Below, piece by piece: positions 26,183-34,582 of a stretch of 64,000 nucleotides of DNA (its first letter is position 1; the number at the start of each line of letters is the position of its first letter). Source of the DNA: Spartobacteria bacterium. GTDB lineage: Bacteria; Verrucomicrobiota; Verrucomicrobiia; Chthoniobacterales; UBA10450. The DNA lies in the NCBI GenBank assembly GCA_003134765.1, contig PLCM01000026.1, positions 37,283 through 101,282 on the forward strand, given 5' to 3'. The translations under genes were made by a program, and so were the position numbers. The notes beneath the pieces are model-generated. The model saw only the letters and a list, made by a program, of their open reading frames with translations. It was not told the DNA's origin and made no database searches.

Positions 26183-27082
26183 TCATTCTAGAACAGCCAA
26201 ACCGACCCCAGTTCGCCCGAATTGATTACCGTTGTAAGTCATGAACTGTCTGCCGTGGACCTCGAAGACATGCGCATACTCCACCATTTCACTATCCCAA
26301 CCGGATTCTGACACCGTAATACCACTGGCCTCGTCCCTTCGTGTCCAGTTGACTCCATCTTCGGAAGTTGCAAATCCGATTCGATAAGACAGCCCGCGGT
26401 GGGAGTACCACATCTCATACAACCCGTTTCGTTTGACCACGCAGGGTTTGCCGATCGCATGTTCCGTTTCATCGCGATACGTAATGCATCGAACACCGGA
26501 CCGATCCCAGTGGAGGCCATCCGTCGATGTAGCAAACTTAATACAGTAAAAATGTCGCCACGCGGTGCCGACACGCTCCCATCGGTCGAACGATGTGTAC
26601 CACATTTTCCAGCCGTCGACCTCCCGCAACACGCACACCGAACCTGTCCCGATCGGCTCCGTCGCCGTCCTTTCCAACAAAGGAGCGCGGGTGATGCGCC
26701 TAAATTCGCCGCCTTTTGGTGCCTCGGCAATTCCAGTGGTGTTGATGAACCCAGCCAGTCCGCCCGCGATCCAGCCCACGTAGTAAAGCATAGTTCGCGG
26801 CCCGTCATCTACGAGCCACGGATAGGAAACTCCCCGTTCGTCGAAACATCCTGGCTCTCCGACGTCGAAGACGGGCTTTTCAGAGACGTGAAGGATCGTT
26901 TTCATATCCCGCAGATCCAGATCTACCGATCCGATCCGCGAGATGTTCTGTTCGTCGCGCCCGGACATATAAACCCTCATCGCGTTGCCTTCCAGCCGCA
27001 CAAACGTGGGCCCGGCGCAAGCGCTCATCCACGGTATCTCCGGATGTGGTTCAATTATCTTCCCGAGCTTCCGCCATTTCAT
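26183..27082 (-). CDS. Five-bladed beta-propeller protein, glycoside-hydrolase-43/130-like
   Basis: 299 residues. It has a series of blade repeats with acidic and aromatic residues: PWMSACAGPTFVRLEG, MRVYMSGRDEQN, FDERGVSYPWLVDD, KMWYTSFDRWE, LYEMWYSHRG, IGFATSEDGVNWTR and QFMTYNGNQFGRTGVGLA. The 'W-Y-S' and 'ATSxDGxxW' words are typical of GH43/GH32/GH130-type propellers. Such stand-alone propellers recur in O-antigen clusters without known activity. No signal peptide is seen, so it is probably cytoplasmic. A role in glycan remodelling or phosphorolysis is only inferred. Confidence 0.7.
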   Translation of the reverse strand: MKWRKLGKIIEPHPEIPWMSACAGPTFVRLEGNAMRVYMSGRDEQNISRIGSVDLDLRDMKTILHVSEKPVFDVGEPGCFDERGVSYPWLVDDGPRTMLYYVGWIAGGLAGFINTTGIAEAPKGGEFRRITRAPLLERTATEPIGTGSVCVLREVDGWKMWYTSFDRWERVGTAWRHFYCIKFATSTDGLHWDRSGVRCITYRDETEHAIGKPCVVKRNGLYEMWYSHRGLSYRIGFATSEDGVNWTRRDEASGITVSESGWDSEMVEYAHVFEVHGRQFMTYNGNQFGRTGVGLAVLE

Positions 27083-27165
27083 GATATCTACTAGTCTAAA
27101 GGAAAGTCCTTTGAAAACGCTTTTGTAACCTCAACCGGGTTCGGTTGTGCCGCAACGTCCGGCGG

Positions 27166-28305
27166 TTACGTGGCGAACGCGAAATCGGTGATCGCTGTTA
27201 CCACCCGCGCCTGATCTTCCTCGGTCAGATCATTATAAAACGGCAGGCGGAGGAGCCGATCGCTTATATTTTCGGTAACCGGGCACGCTGACACCTTATC
27301 GCCTTGGAGACGGCGGCCCATGGTCGAAAGATGAAGCGGTTGATAATGAAATACACTATTAATGTCGCGGGCCTTCAGCTCCTTAATCAAGCGCTGCCGC
27401 TCTTCCAATGAACTCAAAAGCAAGTAAAACATATGATAGGGCTGCTCGCAATCCGGCGGCACCATTGGAAGCTGCACTCCACGCTCCTCGGCCCAGCCTC
27501 TTAGATGCCCATGGTAGTATTCCCAAATTCGCTTCCGCTTCAATTGAATCGTTTCTCGCGCTTCAAGTTGAGCGTAGAGGAAGGCCGCGAGGACATCAGA
27601 AGGTAGATAACTGGAACCGACATCCACCCAGGTATACTTATCGACCTGGCCGCGGAAGAAACGGCTGCGGTTCGTGCCTTTCTCGCGGATAATCTCCGCG
27701 CGCTCAATGTATTGCGGATCGTTAATCAACAGCGCCCCGCCCTCGCCGCAGGTAAAGTTCTTGGTTTCATGAAAGCTCTGCGTCGCCATGCAACCGAAAG
27801 TTCCAAGATTTTTGCCTTTATACCTCCCAAATAAACCGTGGGCGTTGTCCTCAACTATGGGGATTTGATGTCGGCCGGCGATGTCCATGATAGTATCCAT
27901 TTCGCACGCGACTCCGGCGTAATGGACTACGACAATCGCTTTGGTGCGCGGTGTAATGAGCGCTTCGAGTTGCGATTCATCAAGATTCAGTGTGTCGGCT
28001 CGGATATCCATAAAAACCGGAACCGCGCCCCGCAGGACAAAAGCGTTAGCCGAAGAAACAAAAGTGAACGAGGGAATGATTACCTCATCCCCAGGTCGAA
28101 TGTTCAGAAGCAGCGCGGCCATTTCGAGCGCGTGGGTACACGATGTAGTCAGGAGCGCCTTTGAAACGCCCAGCTCATTTTCGAGAAGCGCATGGCATTT
28201 CTTGGTAAATGTGCCGTCACCGGACAGCTGCCAGTTTGCGATAGCCTGTTGGATAAATTCAAACTCTCTTCCTGAGAAAAAGGGACGATTAAACGGAATT
28301 CTCAA
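27166..28305 (-). CDS. wecE: dTDP-4-amino-4,6-dideoxygalactose transaminase (WecE/RffA-like)
   Basis: 379 residues, a full-length match to WecE/RffA: start IPFNRPFFSGREFEFI, CTHALEMAALLLNI, VEDNAHGLFG (D153 stacking on PLP), and SFHETKNFTCGEGGALLIND with Schiff-base K182, which is nearly invariant in WecE. It converts dTDP-4-keto-6-deoxyglucose to dTDP-4-amino-4,6-dideoxygalactose (Fuc4N) with glutamate. The rmlA/rmlB precursor genes are not in the window. It lies 29 nt after the SMR-like membrane gene and is the last gene of the minus-strand unit reading from 33.5 kb. Confidence 0.92.
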   Translation of the reverse strand: MRIPFNRPFFSGREFEFIQQAIANWQLSGDGTFTKKCHALLENELGVSKALLTTSCTHALEMAALLLNIRPGDEVIIPSFTFVSSANAFVLRGAVPVFMDIRADTLNLDESQLEALITPRTKAIVVVHYAGVACEMDTIMDIAGRHQIPIVEDNAHGLFGRYKGKNLGTFGCMATQSFHETKNFTCGEGGALLINDPQYIERAEIIREKGTNRSRFFRGQVDKYTWVDVGSSYLPSDVLAAFLYAQLEARETIQLKRKRIWEYYHGHLRGWAEERGVQLPMVPPDCEQPYHMFYLLLSSLEERQRLIKELKARDINSVFHYQPLHLSTMGRRLQGDKVSACPVTENISDRLLRLPFYNDLTEEDQARVVTAITDFAFAT

Positions 28306-28334
28306 GGTGGACCTTTCAGGGACCGACGAACACT

Positions 28335-28733
28335 CTATCCGCGGCTCGCCACTACGATGCCCGCCACTACTAGCAAAACGCCAAGGATCTTCGACGTCGT
28401 GATCGCTTCATGAAAAAACACGGCGCTAAGTATCAGGACGAAGATAAAAGCTAAACTCATAAAAGGATAGGCATAAGACAACTCGAACTTAGTCATGGCC
28501 GCCAACCAACAGATGAGCGCCGCGAAGCCGGCTGCCATCGCGCTTATGACCCACGGGTTCAAGACCAAGGCTATCAAAAAATACACCTTGTCCGAGAGAA
28601 AGGCGGGCAAAGCACCAGCCTTACCGACCTGCCATTTCACTACGAGTTGTCCATAAACCGTGAAGAAAATGCTCCCGAAGACAAAAGCGAACCCGGTCGC
28701 ACTGTTCTGCCAAGATCCACTTAGACTGCTCAT
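28335..28733 (-). CDS. Small EamA/SMR-like membrane protein (ArnE/ArnF-like)
   Basis: 132 residues, four hydrophobic helices: FAFVFGSIFFTVYGQLVVKW, FLIALVLNPWVISAMAAGF, CWLAAMTKFELSYAYPFMSL, and FVLILSAVFFHE...LGVLLVVAGIVVAS. Sequence and size match SMR-superfamily lipid-sugar flippase subunits such as ArnE/ArnF rather than drug pumps. The neighbour at 28956 is an ArnC-like glycosyltransferase, so together they may make and flip a polyprenyl-phosphate-linked monosaccharide (inference). 222 bp without a gene separate them. Confidence 0.82.
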   Translation of the reverse strand: MSSLSGSWQNSATGFAFVFGSIFFTVYGQLVVKWQVGKAGALPAFLSDKVYFLIALVLNPWVISAMAAGFAALICWLAAMTKFELSYAYPFMSLAFIFVLILSAVFFHEAITTSKILGVLLVVAGIVVASRG

Positions 28734-28955
28734 TCGTTGAACACGGCCACTTTTTGCCGACCCGAGAGCGACGCTTGTCGACCTTGGCCGAATGACGCAG
28801 GGTCGGTCGACAGAATTGCCTCGGCCCTGTGCCGAGGGAAGCCGGACCGATTGCTATCGCGCTTTTTGTCCATGGAATATTCGCAATGCCCGCACCATTT
28901 ACCATCTCCCCGGGGCGGGAGCAAGGTAATCGGTGGAATTGCGGCGCATCTACAC

Positions 28956-29948
28956 TTAAATTTCGCTAGCGGCATATGCGCCAGAACCGGGGCCGGCGGC
29001 GCTACTGGACGCCGAAGACCGATCAGGTCCATGGATCGCCTTGATAATTGCGTAGGGCCTCTGCTTTACCTCGGCAAAAATCTTCGAAAGATAAATTCCA
29101 ATAACGCCCAGCCAAAAGATCGTGATTCCACCCAAAAGCCAGATGGAAACGATTAGCGATGCCCACCCCTCCAGCAAGACGCCGAAAAACAGCCGCCGGA
29201 TAATCAAATCAAGAGCAGCGAGTCCCGAGACTGTAACAAGGATACAGCCGGTATAGAAAATAAGAACGAGAGGCTTGGCACTAAAGGAGGTGACGGCATC
29301 TACTAGCAGAGCAATCTTCCGCCGCAGGCCGTAAGCGCTGGCACGCTTGTGGTGTTTGGTAACGGTCATCGGAATCTGGGTATATCCAGTCAAAGCCCAT
29401 AAGCCGGAGATCACGAATTCCCTCTCTTCATGCTGGCAAAGCGAAACAACATATCGGCGAGTCATTAACCGAGCAGTCAGGTGGTTGGCGGGAATTTGAT
29501 GGGTGGATAACAGATTGAATACCTTGAAAAACAACGCTCCGCTGAGCCGCTCGAAAAGATGGCCCTTCCGCCTTTGCTGCACACCGTAGACAACGTCGGC
29601 ACGCTTCGCCGTTAACTCTTCATAAAACGGACCGAGGAGTTCCGGCTCCTCCTCGAGATCGCTGTCGACCAGGAATACGAGATCGCCTCCTGCCTGGCGC
29701 AGGCCGCACATCATCGCCTTGTGGTGTCCAAAATTTCTCGAAAGGTCAACGACCCGGACCCTTTGGTCCCTCCGGTATATGTCAAGCGCGACCGCGAGGG
29801 AGTCATCGGGCGACCCGTCATTAACGAAGATAATTTCAAAGTTATGCGTTAACCGCTCCGCGATGGCACACGTCCGAGCATAAAACTCCTGCAAATAAGG
29901 AGCAGATCGATAAAGCGTAGTGACAATGGAAAGGGTCATTCCAGACAT
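28956..29948 (-). CDS. ArnC/DPM1-like polyprenyl-phosphate glycosyltransferase
   Basis: 330 residues. GT-A domain: TLSIVTTLYRSAPYL, FVNDGSPDDS (41-50), SRNFGHHKAMMCGL and LVDSDLEEEP (93-102). Two C-terminal transmembrane helices (KPLVLIFYTGCILVTVSGLA ~224-245 and LIVSIWLLGGITIFWLGVIGIYL ~265-287) are typical of ArnC/GtrB enzymes that load a sugar on undecaprenyl phosphate. The start overlaps the end of the amidohydrolase gene by 13 nt, so the gene is translationally coupled to the aldolase/amidohydrolase operon. Confidence 0.88.
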   Translation of the reverse strand: MSGMTLSIVTTLYRSAPYLQEFYARTCAIAERLTHNFEIIFVNDGSPDDSLAVALDIYRRDQRVRVVDLSRNFGHHKAMMCGLRQAGGDLVFLVDSDLEEEPELLGPFYEELTAKRADVVYGVQQRRKGHLFERLSGALFFKVFNLLSTHQIPANHLTARLMTRRYVVSLCQHEEREFVISGLWALTGYTQIPMTVTKHHKRASAYGLRRKIALLVDAVTSFSAKPLVLIFYTGCILVTVSGLAALDLIIRRLFFGVLLEGWASLIVSIWLLGGITIFWLGVIGIYLSKIFAEVKQRPYAIIKAIHGPDRSSASSSAAGPGSGAYAASEI

Positions 29949-30691
29949 TCTCCGGCCCGCGCATTCTCTCCAAAGAATAAGAGCTCGGCGTTATCAAAGA
30001 ATATTCTTTGAGCCTGATCTTGGGTGAACTCAAGTTCATTCAATAAATTCATCAATATCGCACATTGAAGCTGAGGAGACCCATATGGGTAATCGCTACC
30101 GAACATTACCCGGGAATCGTCCGTAAAACGGATGAGCTTTCGCATGTCCAAGAATGCGGACGAATCGTGCAGGTACTGGAGACTGAAAGAGAGATCGTAC
30201 CATACATTTTTCAGCTCCCTTAGGTGGAAAAAATATCTCAGTAACTCGTAACCGCCAGCGTGGGCGATAACGAATTTCAGATCCGGAAAAGTTCTAATCA
30301 CCTCTGCAGTTTTATCGAGGTTCGGCTGGTAATCCATCTCCGAGCCATAATAAAAGGAGTCAATAATCACCGGAAAGCCCGGCGGAACGAGCCTGAGCTT
30401 GTTATGGAAAAGTTGATAATCCTTTCGTCTAATCTTTTGCACCCGGCTATGAATCTTAAGAGCTTGGATTCTCTTTAAGCGGATTAGTTCGGCCGCAACG
30501 TCAAAACGTTCGAGATCCAGAATTAGACTGATGGCATCGCCCCGCGGAACATCGACACTGCGCTGTTCAAAGGAATCGATATCATTGAAAATGATATTCC
30601 TTTTTGAAATGGCGAGATCGTAGCCTGTCAGGCCATTTTCAATATGGGCGTGGCAGTCGAAGATTTTGATAACCGTTTTAGCGTGTAACAA
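29936..30691 (-). CDS. Amidohydrolase-family (TIM-barrel) protein
   Basis: 251 residues. FDCHAHIE (H14 and H16, metal ligands), FVIAHAGGYE (third His) and MFGSDYPYGSP (catalytic Asp) are the marks of amidohydrolase-2 (ACMSD/gamma-resorcylate decarboxylase-like) enzymes, which hydrolyse or decarboxylate small substrates. It is slightly shorter than typical members (~280). It overlaps the upstream methyltransferase by 14 nt and the downstream ArnC-like gene by 13 nt. Such an enzyme in a glycan cluster is unusual; lactone hydrolysis, deacylation or decarboxylation of a sugar or acyl precursor are possible. Confidence 0.83.
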   Translation of the reverse strand: MLHAKTVIKIFDCHAHIENGLTGYDLAISKRNIIFNDIDSFEQRSVDVPRGDAISLILDLERFDVAAELIRLKRIQALKIHSRVQKIRRKDYQLFHNKLRLVPPGFPVIIDSFYYGSEMDYQPNLDKTAEVIRTFPDLKFVIAHAGGYELLRYFFHLRELKNVWYDLSFSLQYLHDSSAFLDMRKLIRFTDDSRVMFGSDYPYGSPQLQCAILMNLLNELEFTQDQAQRIFFDNAELLFFGENARAGECLE

Positions 30692-31334
30692 AAGTCATGA
30701 AATCAGGGTAAACGGTGTAATTCTTGTCGAACGTCTCCCGTTTATCAATAAATACCGTGAATTCGAAAGGCATGTAGTCATTCCTCAATGTGACCCGGTT
30801 GGAATACCGGTAAGCTAACTCGAGGATGCTGACCGGATCAGCATGATAAGTGTCCGCCAGCTCAAATTCCACTCTATTCGAGAGAAAATTCACGGCAAAG
30901 CCTCTAGTCGCATACTTATCGAACAGGTCGAAGGTGTCAGTGATGAATTGCCAGTTGTCTTCGATTTTAAAGTTGTGGACGCCCGAGGAAAAAATGTAGT
31001 CGTATTGACGCGGCAGCCCATCTTCAAAGACGTCGGCTGAAAAGAGCTCGGCTTCTGGAAAGTGCCTCCGACCTTCCGCGATTAATTGTGGATTTATGTC
31101 GACACCGACATAGCGAACGGTGGGATCAAGTTCTTTGCAGTGGTCGTACATGTCCCCAAAGCCACAGCCAAAATCCAGAATGGTCGCATCCTGCAAGCTC
31201 CAATGCGACAAGAGGATGTGGAAGCGCAGCTTCTGCTTGCCTTTCGTCCATCCAAGTGTCCGCGGATCGCGGCCGAATTCAGCCAGGCGTCTATTGTATC
31301 GATCGATGACGATTTGATTTTCAGTCGGCTTCAT
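30678..31334 (-). CDS. SAM-dependent methyltransferase
   Basis: 218 residues from ATG 31334 (an upstream in-frame ATG at 31388 would add 18). QDATILDFGCGFGDMYDHC is the SAM loop, RYVGVDINPQLIAEGR the acidic strand, and YDYIFSSGVHNFKIEDNW the motif-IV region. The NWQFITDTFDLFDKYATRGFAVNFLS part resembles methyltransferases of secondary-metabolite and O-antigen loci. It is coupled by overlap to the amidohydrolase downstream, and lies 77 nt after the Rossmann-like gene. Confidence 0.83.
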   Translation of the reverse strand: MKPTENQIVIDRYNRRLAEFGRDPRTLGWTKGKQKLRFHILLSHWSLQDATILDFGCGFGDMYDHCKELDPTVRYVGVDINPQLIAEGRRHFPEAELFSADVFEDGLPRQYDYIFSSGVHNFKIEDNWQFITDTFDLFDKYATRGFAVNFLSNRVEFELADTYHADPVSILELAYRYSNRVTLRNDYMPFEFTVFIDKRETFDKNYTVYPDFMTFVTR

Positions 31335-31411
31335 TTGCCCCACTCGGTTATTTCGCGTTGTGTCAGTGACTTTCCGTGGAAGTTTCATGCCCGACAGGCA
31401 CCTCGCCGCTT

Positions 31412-32437
31412 TTAAATGGCAGCAATAAGTCGCTTAACGAATAGCAGATCCTCGCTTTCCTTGGCCGTCTCGGGAGTAAAGTTTACTCGACCCTTTCCGT
31501 CAGCGATCCCAATAACGTAGGTGGGCTTGTAGACGTTATCCACGATTACAGCCCCCTTGCAACCGAGGATACCACCCGAGACTAATTCCACGTCCTTGAT
31601 ACACACGGTGCCCATCATTTTTGTGATCAGATAATCAGTCTCGAAAAGCGACAAGACCATGCTAGAGATACCCGCCCGGTTATCGAGACGGTAAACCTGA
31701 TCTTCGCGGTCTCGTGCGGTGACAATGAAATCCGCCGAGAAATTACCAATGCCCATGTCATAAATATTAATGCCGCGGGGTAATCGTTGTGCGATGCGAT
31801 CGTCCACGCTGACCTGCTTGATTGAGGCGCCGATCAACAGATCTATCCCGCTGAGGTCGCAGGAGTCGTCGATCGTGCCGGCAATTTTCTCGAAACCGGT
31901 AGGGGACGCGCCTCGCAACTGCTGGTGCTGGGATGAACTCTGGCCAGGCAGGTAAAATAGATTCGTGCCGTAATCCGACAGGTTATTCAGCAGCTTCGTC
32001 ACGAGAATGCCGGTGCCGGCGATGAGGATATTCTTACCATTTAGTCCCTTCTCGACGTGCTGAATAAAGGTCAGGGCTGACTCAGCCCACACGTTGGTGT
32101 CGCTATAATAAAAGACTTTCGCTTTCGTAACGACGCCCCTTACATAATCAATCAAGGCACGCGACCGTTCGTGTTTCGCATCCGAGTCCATGGCGATCGC
32201 GTCGAAAGTTCCGTCCGCGTGCGCGAACACATACTTGAGGGTCTCAAGGTCGCCCAGCTCAACGAATGCGATGATGTTTGAAATGCTTTCTCGCACGGCA
32301 GGGAGCAAAATCTCCGTGTCTTCGGCGGTAGGAAATTGTTGAATCACCAGGATCGAACTTTTGTTTGTCTGTTCAACCAGGAACTGTGCGGCCGCTATTC
32401 TCTGAAGAAAGGTGGATTGAAAGGCAGCAAAGTCCAT
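31412..32437 (-). CDS. Unrecognised Rossmann-like protein, partner of the aldolase
   Basis: 341 residues; I do not recognise the family. A glycine-rich GKNILIAGTGILVTKLLNNL (~134-153) looks like a dinucleotide-binding turn, and a preceding domain (SSILVIQQFPTAEDTEILLP, FDAIAMDSD) has an alpha/beta pattern. LIGASIKQVSVDDRIAQRLP and NIYDMGIGNFSADFI fit a dehydrogenase-like second half, with LVSGGILGCKGAVIVDN near the C-terminus. It starts immediately after the aldolase stop (TAA then ATG, no gap), the arrangement in which 4-hydroxy-2-oxovalerate aldolases partner a dehydrogenase, but it is not a recognisable acylating aldehyde dehydrogenase. Confidence 0.7.
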   Translation of the reverse strand: MDFAAFQSTFLQRIAAAQFLVEQTNKSSILVIQQFPTAEDTEILLPAVRESISNIIAFVELGDLETLKYVFAHADGTFDAIAMDSDAKHERSRALIDYVRGVVTKAKVFYYSDTNVWAESALTFIQHVEKGLNGKNILIAGTGILVTKLLNNLSDYGTNLFYLPGQSSSQHQQLRGASPTGFEKIAGTIDDSCDLSGIDLLIGASIKQVSVDDRIAQRLPRGINIYDMGIGNFSADFIVTARDREDQVYRLDNRAGISSMVLSLFETDYLITKMMGTVCIKDVELVSGGILGCKGAVIVDNVYKPTYVIGIADGKGRVNFTPETAKESEDLLFVKRLIAAI

Positions 32438-33493
32438 TTAGCGAATGTCCTTATGGTAGAACTTCGGAAAAAAGATTCTTACTTTTTGCCTCTTGGCGAG
32501 CTGTTGAGCCACGGTGACAATCAAATTCTCAGATGGGTTTTCCTTATTAATCTTGCTAACCTCAACGATTAATTCCTGGTAATCGACCTTGTGCTTCTCA
32601 GCATACGTGTCGACGAGCTTTAGATACGAATCGTGGAAGAGAGCATAACCAAGCACCAGCTCGAGACCATCGGAGCCTTTCAGTTTGCCTGTCTTTGGTA
32701 GGATATACTTCTCACTTATCTTTGAGACCCTTAGGGCGTCGATCTCGATTGGAAAACCGGCCTTCCTCAAAATGACGAGCATCGTTTCGCTCTGAGCGTT
32801 TCCGGCTCCTCGGCCCATTCCCATAAGAGTAGTGTCCACTACGTCGGCTCCATTCTCCACTGCCGCCAGACTATTCGCGTTTGCCATGAGTAAATTATTG
32901 TGACCATGGAAACCTACTTTGGTCGCGAGGCACTCCTTCATTCTGGCGATATATTGGGCAACCTCTCTTGGGACCATTCCCCCGGCGCTATCGACTAGGG
33001 ATATACAGTCCGCACCAAACCGTTCAACGCGAGTGGCCCTCAGACACAGCTCGTAAGGCGAGACGGTATAAGATTTCATGAAGTTGTATCCCACTTCCAG
33101 TCCCAGCCCCTTGGCAAATTGAATATACTCTTCCGCGTCGTCGCTGTCGGAAACGTTGGTTCCGACGCGAATAAAGTCGCCGCCATTCGCGCGAAAGGTC
33201 TCAATATCCTGTAGATTGCCCGTGCCGGGGATGAAAAATACCCCGATCTTGGCCTTGCCCTTATTGGCAACGGCCGCCGAAACATATTCCGCGTCGGTGC
33301 ATATCGAGGAAACTTTTTTTCGGTGCGCGCCAAGCCCAATTCCGTTTCCGACTTCGATATAGCGGAACCCAGCGATGGATAGCTCGCGGACAATGTTTTT
33401 AACGTCGTCCTGTGTCCAGGCACCATCGATGACGTAGCTTCCGTCGCGTATCGTACAATCGAGAATCTCGACCGCGTGGGGACCAGCGCTCAT
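32438..33493 (-). CDS. DRE-TIM (HMGL-like) aldolase
   Basis: 351 residues from ATG 33493. ILDCTIRDGSYVIDG is the metal-binding/catalytic D-R-D turn (canonical D-x-T-x-R-D). FGADCISLVDSAGGM and VGFHGHNNLLMANANSLAAVENGADVVDTTLMGMGRGAGN (HxH metal site and G-rich loop) match 4-hydroxy-2-oxovalerate aldolase and HMG-CoA-lyase-like enzymes. The C-terminal ~90 residues differ from MhpE. It is first in a minus-strand operon (aldolase, Rossmann-like, methyltransferase, amidohydrolase, ArnC-like). An aldol cleavage or condensation of an oxo-acid is expected; the substrate is unknown. Confidence 0.85.
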   Translation of the reverse strand: MSAGPHAVEILDCTIRDGSYVIDGAWTQDDVKNIVRELSIAGFRYIEVGNGIGLGAHRKKVSSICTDAEYVSAAVANKGKAKIGVFFIPGTGNLQDIETFRANGGDFIRVGTNVSDSDDAEEYIQFAKGLGLEVGYNFMKSYTVSPYELCLRATRVERFGADCISLVDSAGGMVPREVAQYIARMKECLATKVGFHGHNNLLMANANSLAAVENGADVVDTTLMGMGRGAGNAQSETMLVILRKAGFPIEIDALRVSKISEKYILPKTGKLKGSDGLELVLGYALFHDSYLKLVDTYAEKHKVDYQELIVEVSKINKENPSENLIVTVAQQLAKRQKVRIFFPKFYHKDIR

Positions 33494-33546
33494 TCTGAAA
33501 ATGCTACCAGCATTTCGCAGATTCGTCGAGATTCTATCCCGCACGG

Positions 33547-33561
33547 CCCGGGGTCCCCGGG
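33547..33561. promoter_or_regulatory. 15-bp GC palindrome upstream of the aldolase operon
   Basis: CCCGGGG-T-CCCCGGG, a perfect 7-bp inverted repeat, lies 54 nt upstream of the aldolase ATG in the divergent intergenic region. It could be an operator or part of the mRNA leader of the minus-strand unit. Confidence 0.4.
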
Positions 33562-33627
33562 ATAACGGTGTCTGCCCTCACTGGGCCGAATTGCACTTGA
33601 CACGAAAAATCTGCGGCAAAAAAGCTT

Positions 33628-33656
33628 TTGAGCAACCTTAAACTTGCCCATATACT
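33628..33656 (+). promoter_or_regulatory. Sigma-70-type promoter of the oxygenase/ATP-grasp pair
   Basis: TTGAGC (33628-33633), a 17-bp spacer and TATACT (33651-33656) form one of the best promoter matches in the window. The predicted start near 33663 gives a leader of about 134 nt before ATG 33797. Confidence 0.62.
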
Positions 33657-33662
33657 GCGGCC

Positions 33663-33796
33663 AACAATCACGGGCTGACGCCCCAGAATTTTGGGGTCAT
33701 TAGTGGGGGATTCCAGCCTTCAGTAAGCGAACACACTGAGGCGTTGAATCGCCGGTTCTGGAGGCAGGCCGGTGGTAACCACGAGAGAATACACAC
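33663..33796 (+). promoter_or_regulatory. Structured 5' leader, possible cis-regulatory RNA
   Basis: Within the ~134-nt leader, CCCCA/TGGGG pair around GAATTT (33681-33696), GCC-TCAGT/ACTGAGGC pair with one bulge across 33717-33742, and a CGCCGG/CCGGTG helix lies just before the coding region. Three consecutive stems in a leader this long suggest regulation of the downstream genes. I do not recognise a known riboswitch class. Confidence 0.35.
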
Positions 33797-34582
33797 ATGT
33801 TTGCACGAAACGTAATCTATTTGGACAACCATTCACGCGCAATCGACGAGCCAGGTCAGATTGAGGAGATGAGGAAGAATATCCAGCAGGGGGATGTTTA
33901 TATCGCGAAGAACGTTTTCGAGAAAGACCTGATCCAAAGGATGCTGGAATATCTGACGAGAGTGGGCTGGGGATCGTTGCCGAACTACAAAAAGATTGAA
34001 AAAGGTTGCCCGAATTTTCATCGCATGAATCTCTGGGACCCTCGAGCCTTTGTGCAGGGCTGTTTTCATCAGTTTGTTTTTTTCCCGTGGAATCAGGACG
34101 TCTTCAACCTGTTCGAGGTCACCCGGTCGGTTTATTACATGAAGAACCTTTTGAGCGGAAATCCAAAGGACAAGTTTCTGGGAATGGAGCCGGAAGACGG
34201 GTGCACTTCGCGTCTCGCCTTTCAGTTTTACCCGAAGGGCACGGGAGGACTAAACAAGCACAGCGACCCGGTGGATCATCACCAGTTATCGGTGCCGACA
34301 CTAACGATGTCGAAGAAAGGGACTGATTTCAACGAGGGCGGGGCCTACGCGGAAAGCGCAAATGGAGAGAAAATCTATTTGGATGACGTCTCAGAACCAG
34401 GGGACGTCGTATATTTTAACGCGATCATCCCCCATGGCGTAGAAAAGATAGATCCTCGTTCAGCGGTCGACTGGCTTTCGTTTAAAGGGAGATGGATGCT
34501 TCTTTTCGCAACCAATAAACTCTCTGATAATTCTGCGATTCGAGATGCTGTTGACTTGGAAAAGGGCCCCAAAGCCGCCTAA
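33797..34582 (+). CDS. 2-oxoglutarate/Fe(II)-dependent oxygenase-like protein
   Basis: 261 residues. The jelly-roll iron triad appears as H155-x-D157 (NKHSDPVDHH) and H213 (IIPHGVEKID), and R232 (GRWMLLFATN) is well placed to bind 2-oxoglutarate. SRLAFQFYPKGTGGLNKHSD and PGDVVYFNA are characteristic strands. It probably hydroxylates a small molecule, an amino acid or an aminoacyl sugar. Its stop shares one base with the ATG of the ATP-grasp gene (TAATG), so the two are a coupled pair driven by the promoter at 33628. Confidence 0.82.
   Translation: MFARNVIYLDNHSRAIDEPGQIEEMRKNIQQGDVYIAKNVFEKDLIQRMLEYLTRVGWGSLPNYKKIEKGCPNFHRMNLWDPRAFVQGCFHQFVFFPWNQDVFNLFEVTRSVYYMKNLLSGNPKDKFLGMEPEDGCTSRLAFQFYPKGTGGLNKHSDPVDHHQLSVPTLTMSKKGTDFNEGGAYAESANGEKIYLDDVSEPGDVVYFNAIIPHGVEKIDPRSAVDWLSFKGRWMLLFATNKLSDNSAIRDAVDLEKGPKAA

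Noticed and set aside
28734-28955. Small gene between the SMR-like and ArnC-like genes
   Set aside because: Open frames on both strands lack any family pattern; the stretch appears non-coding.
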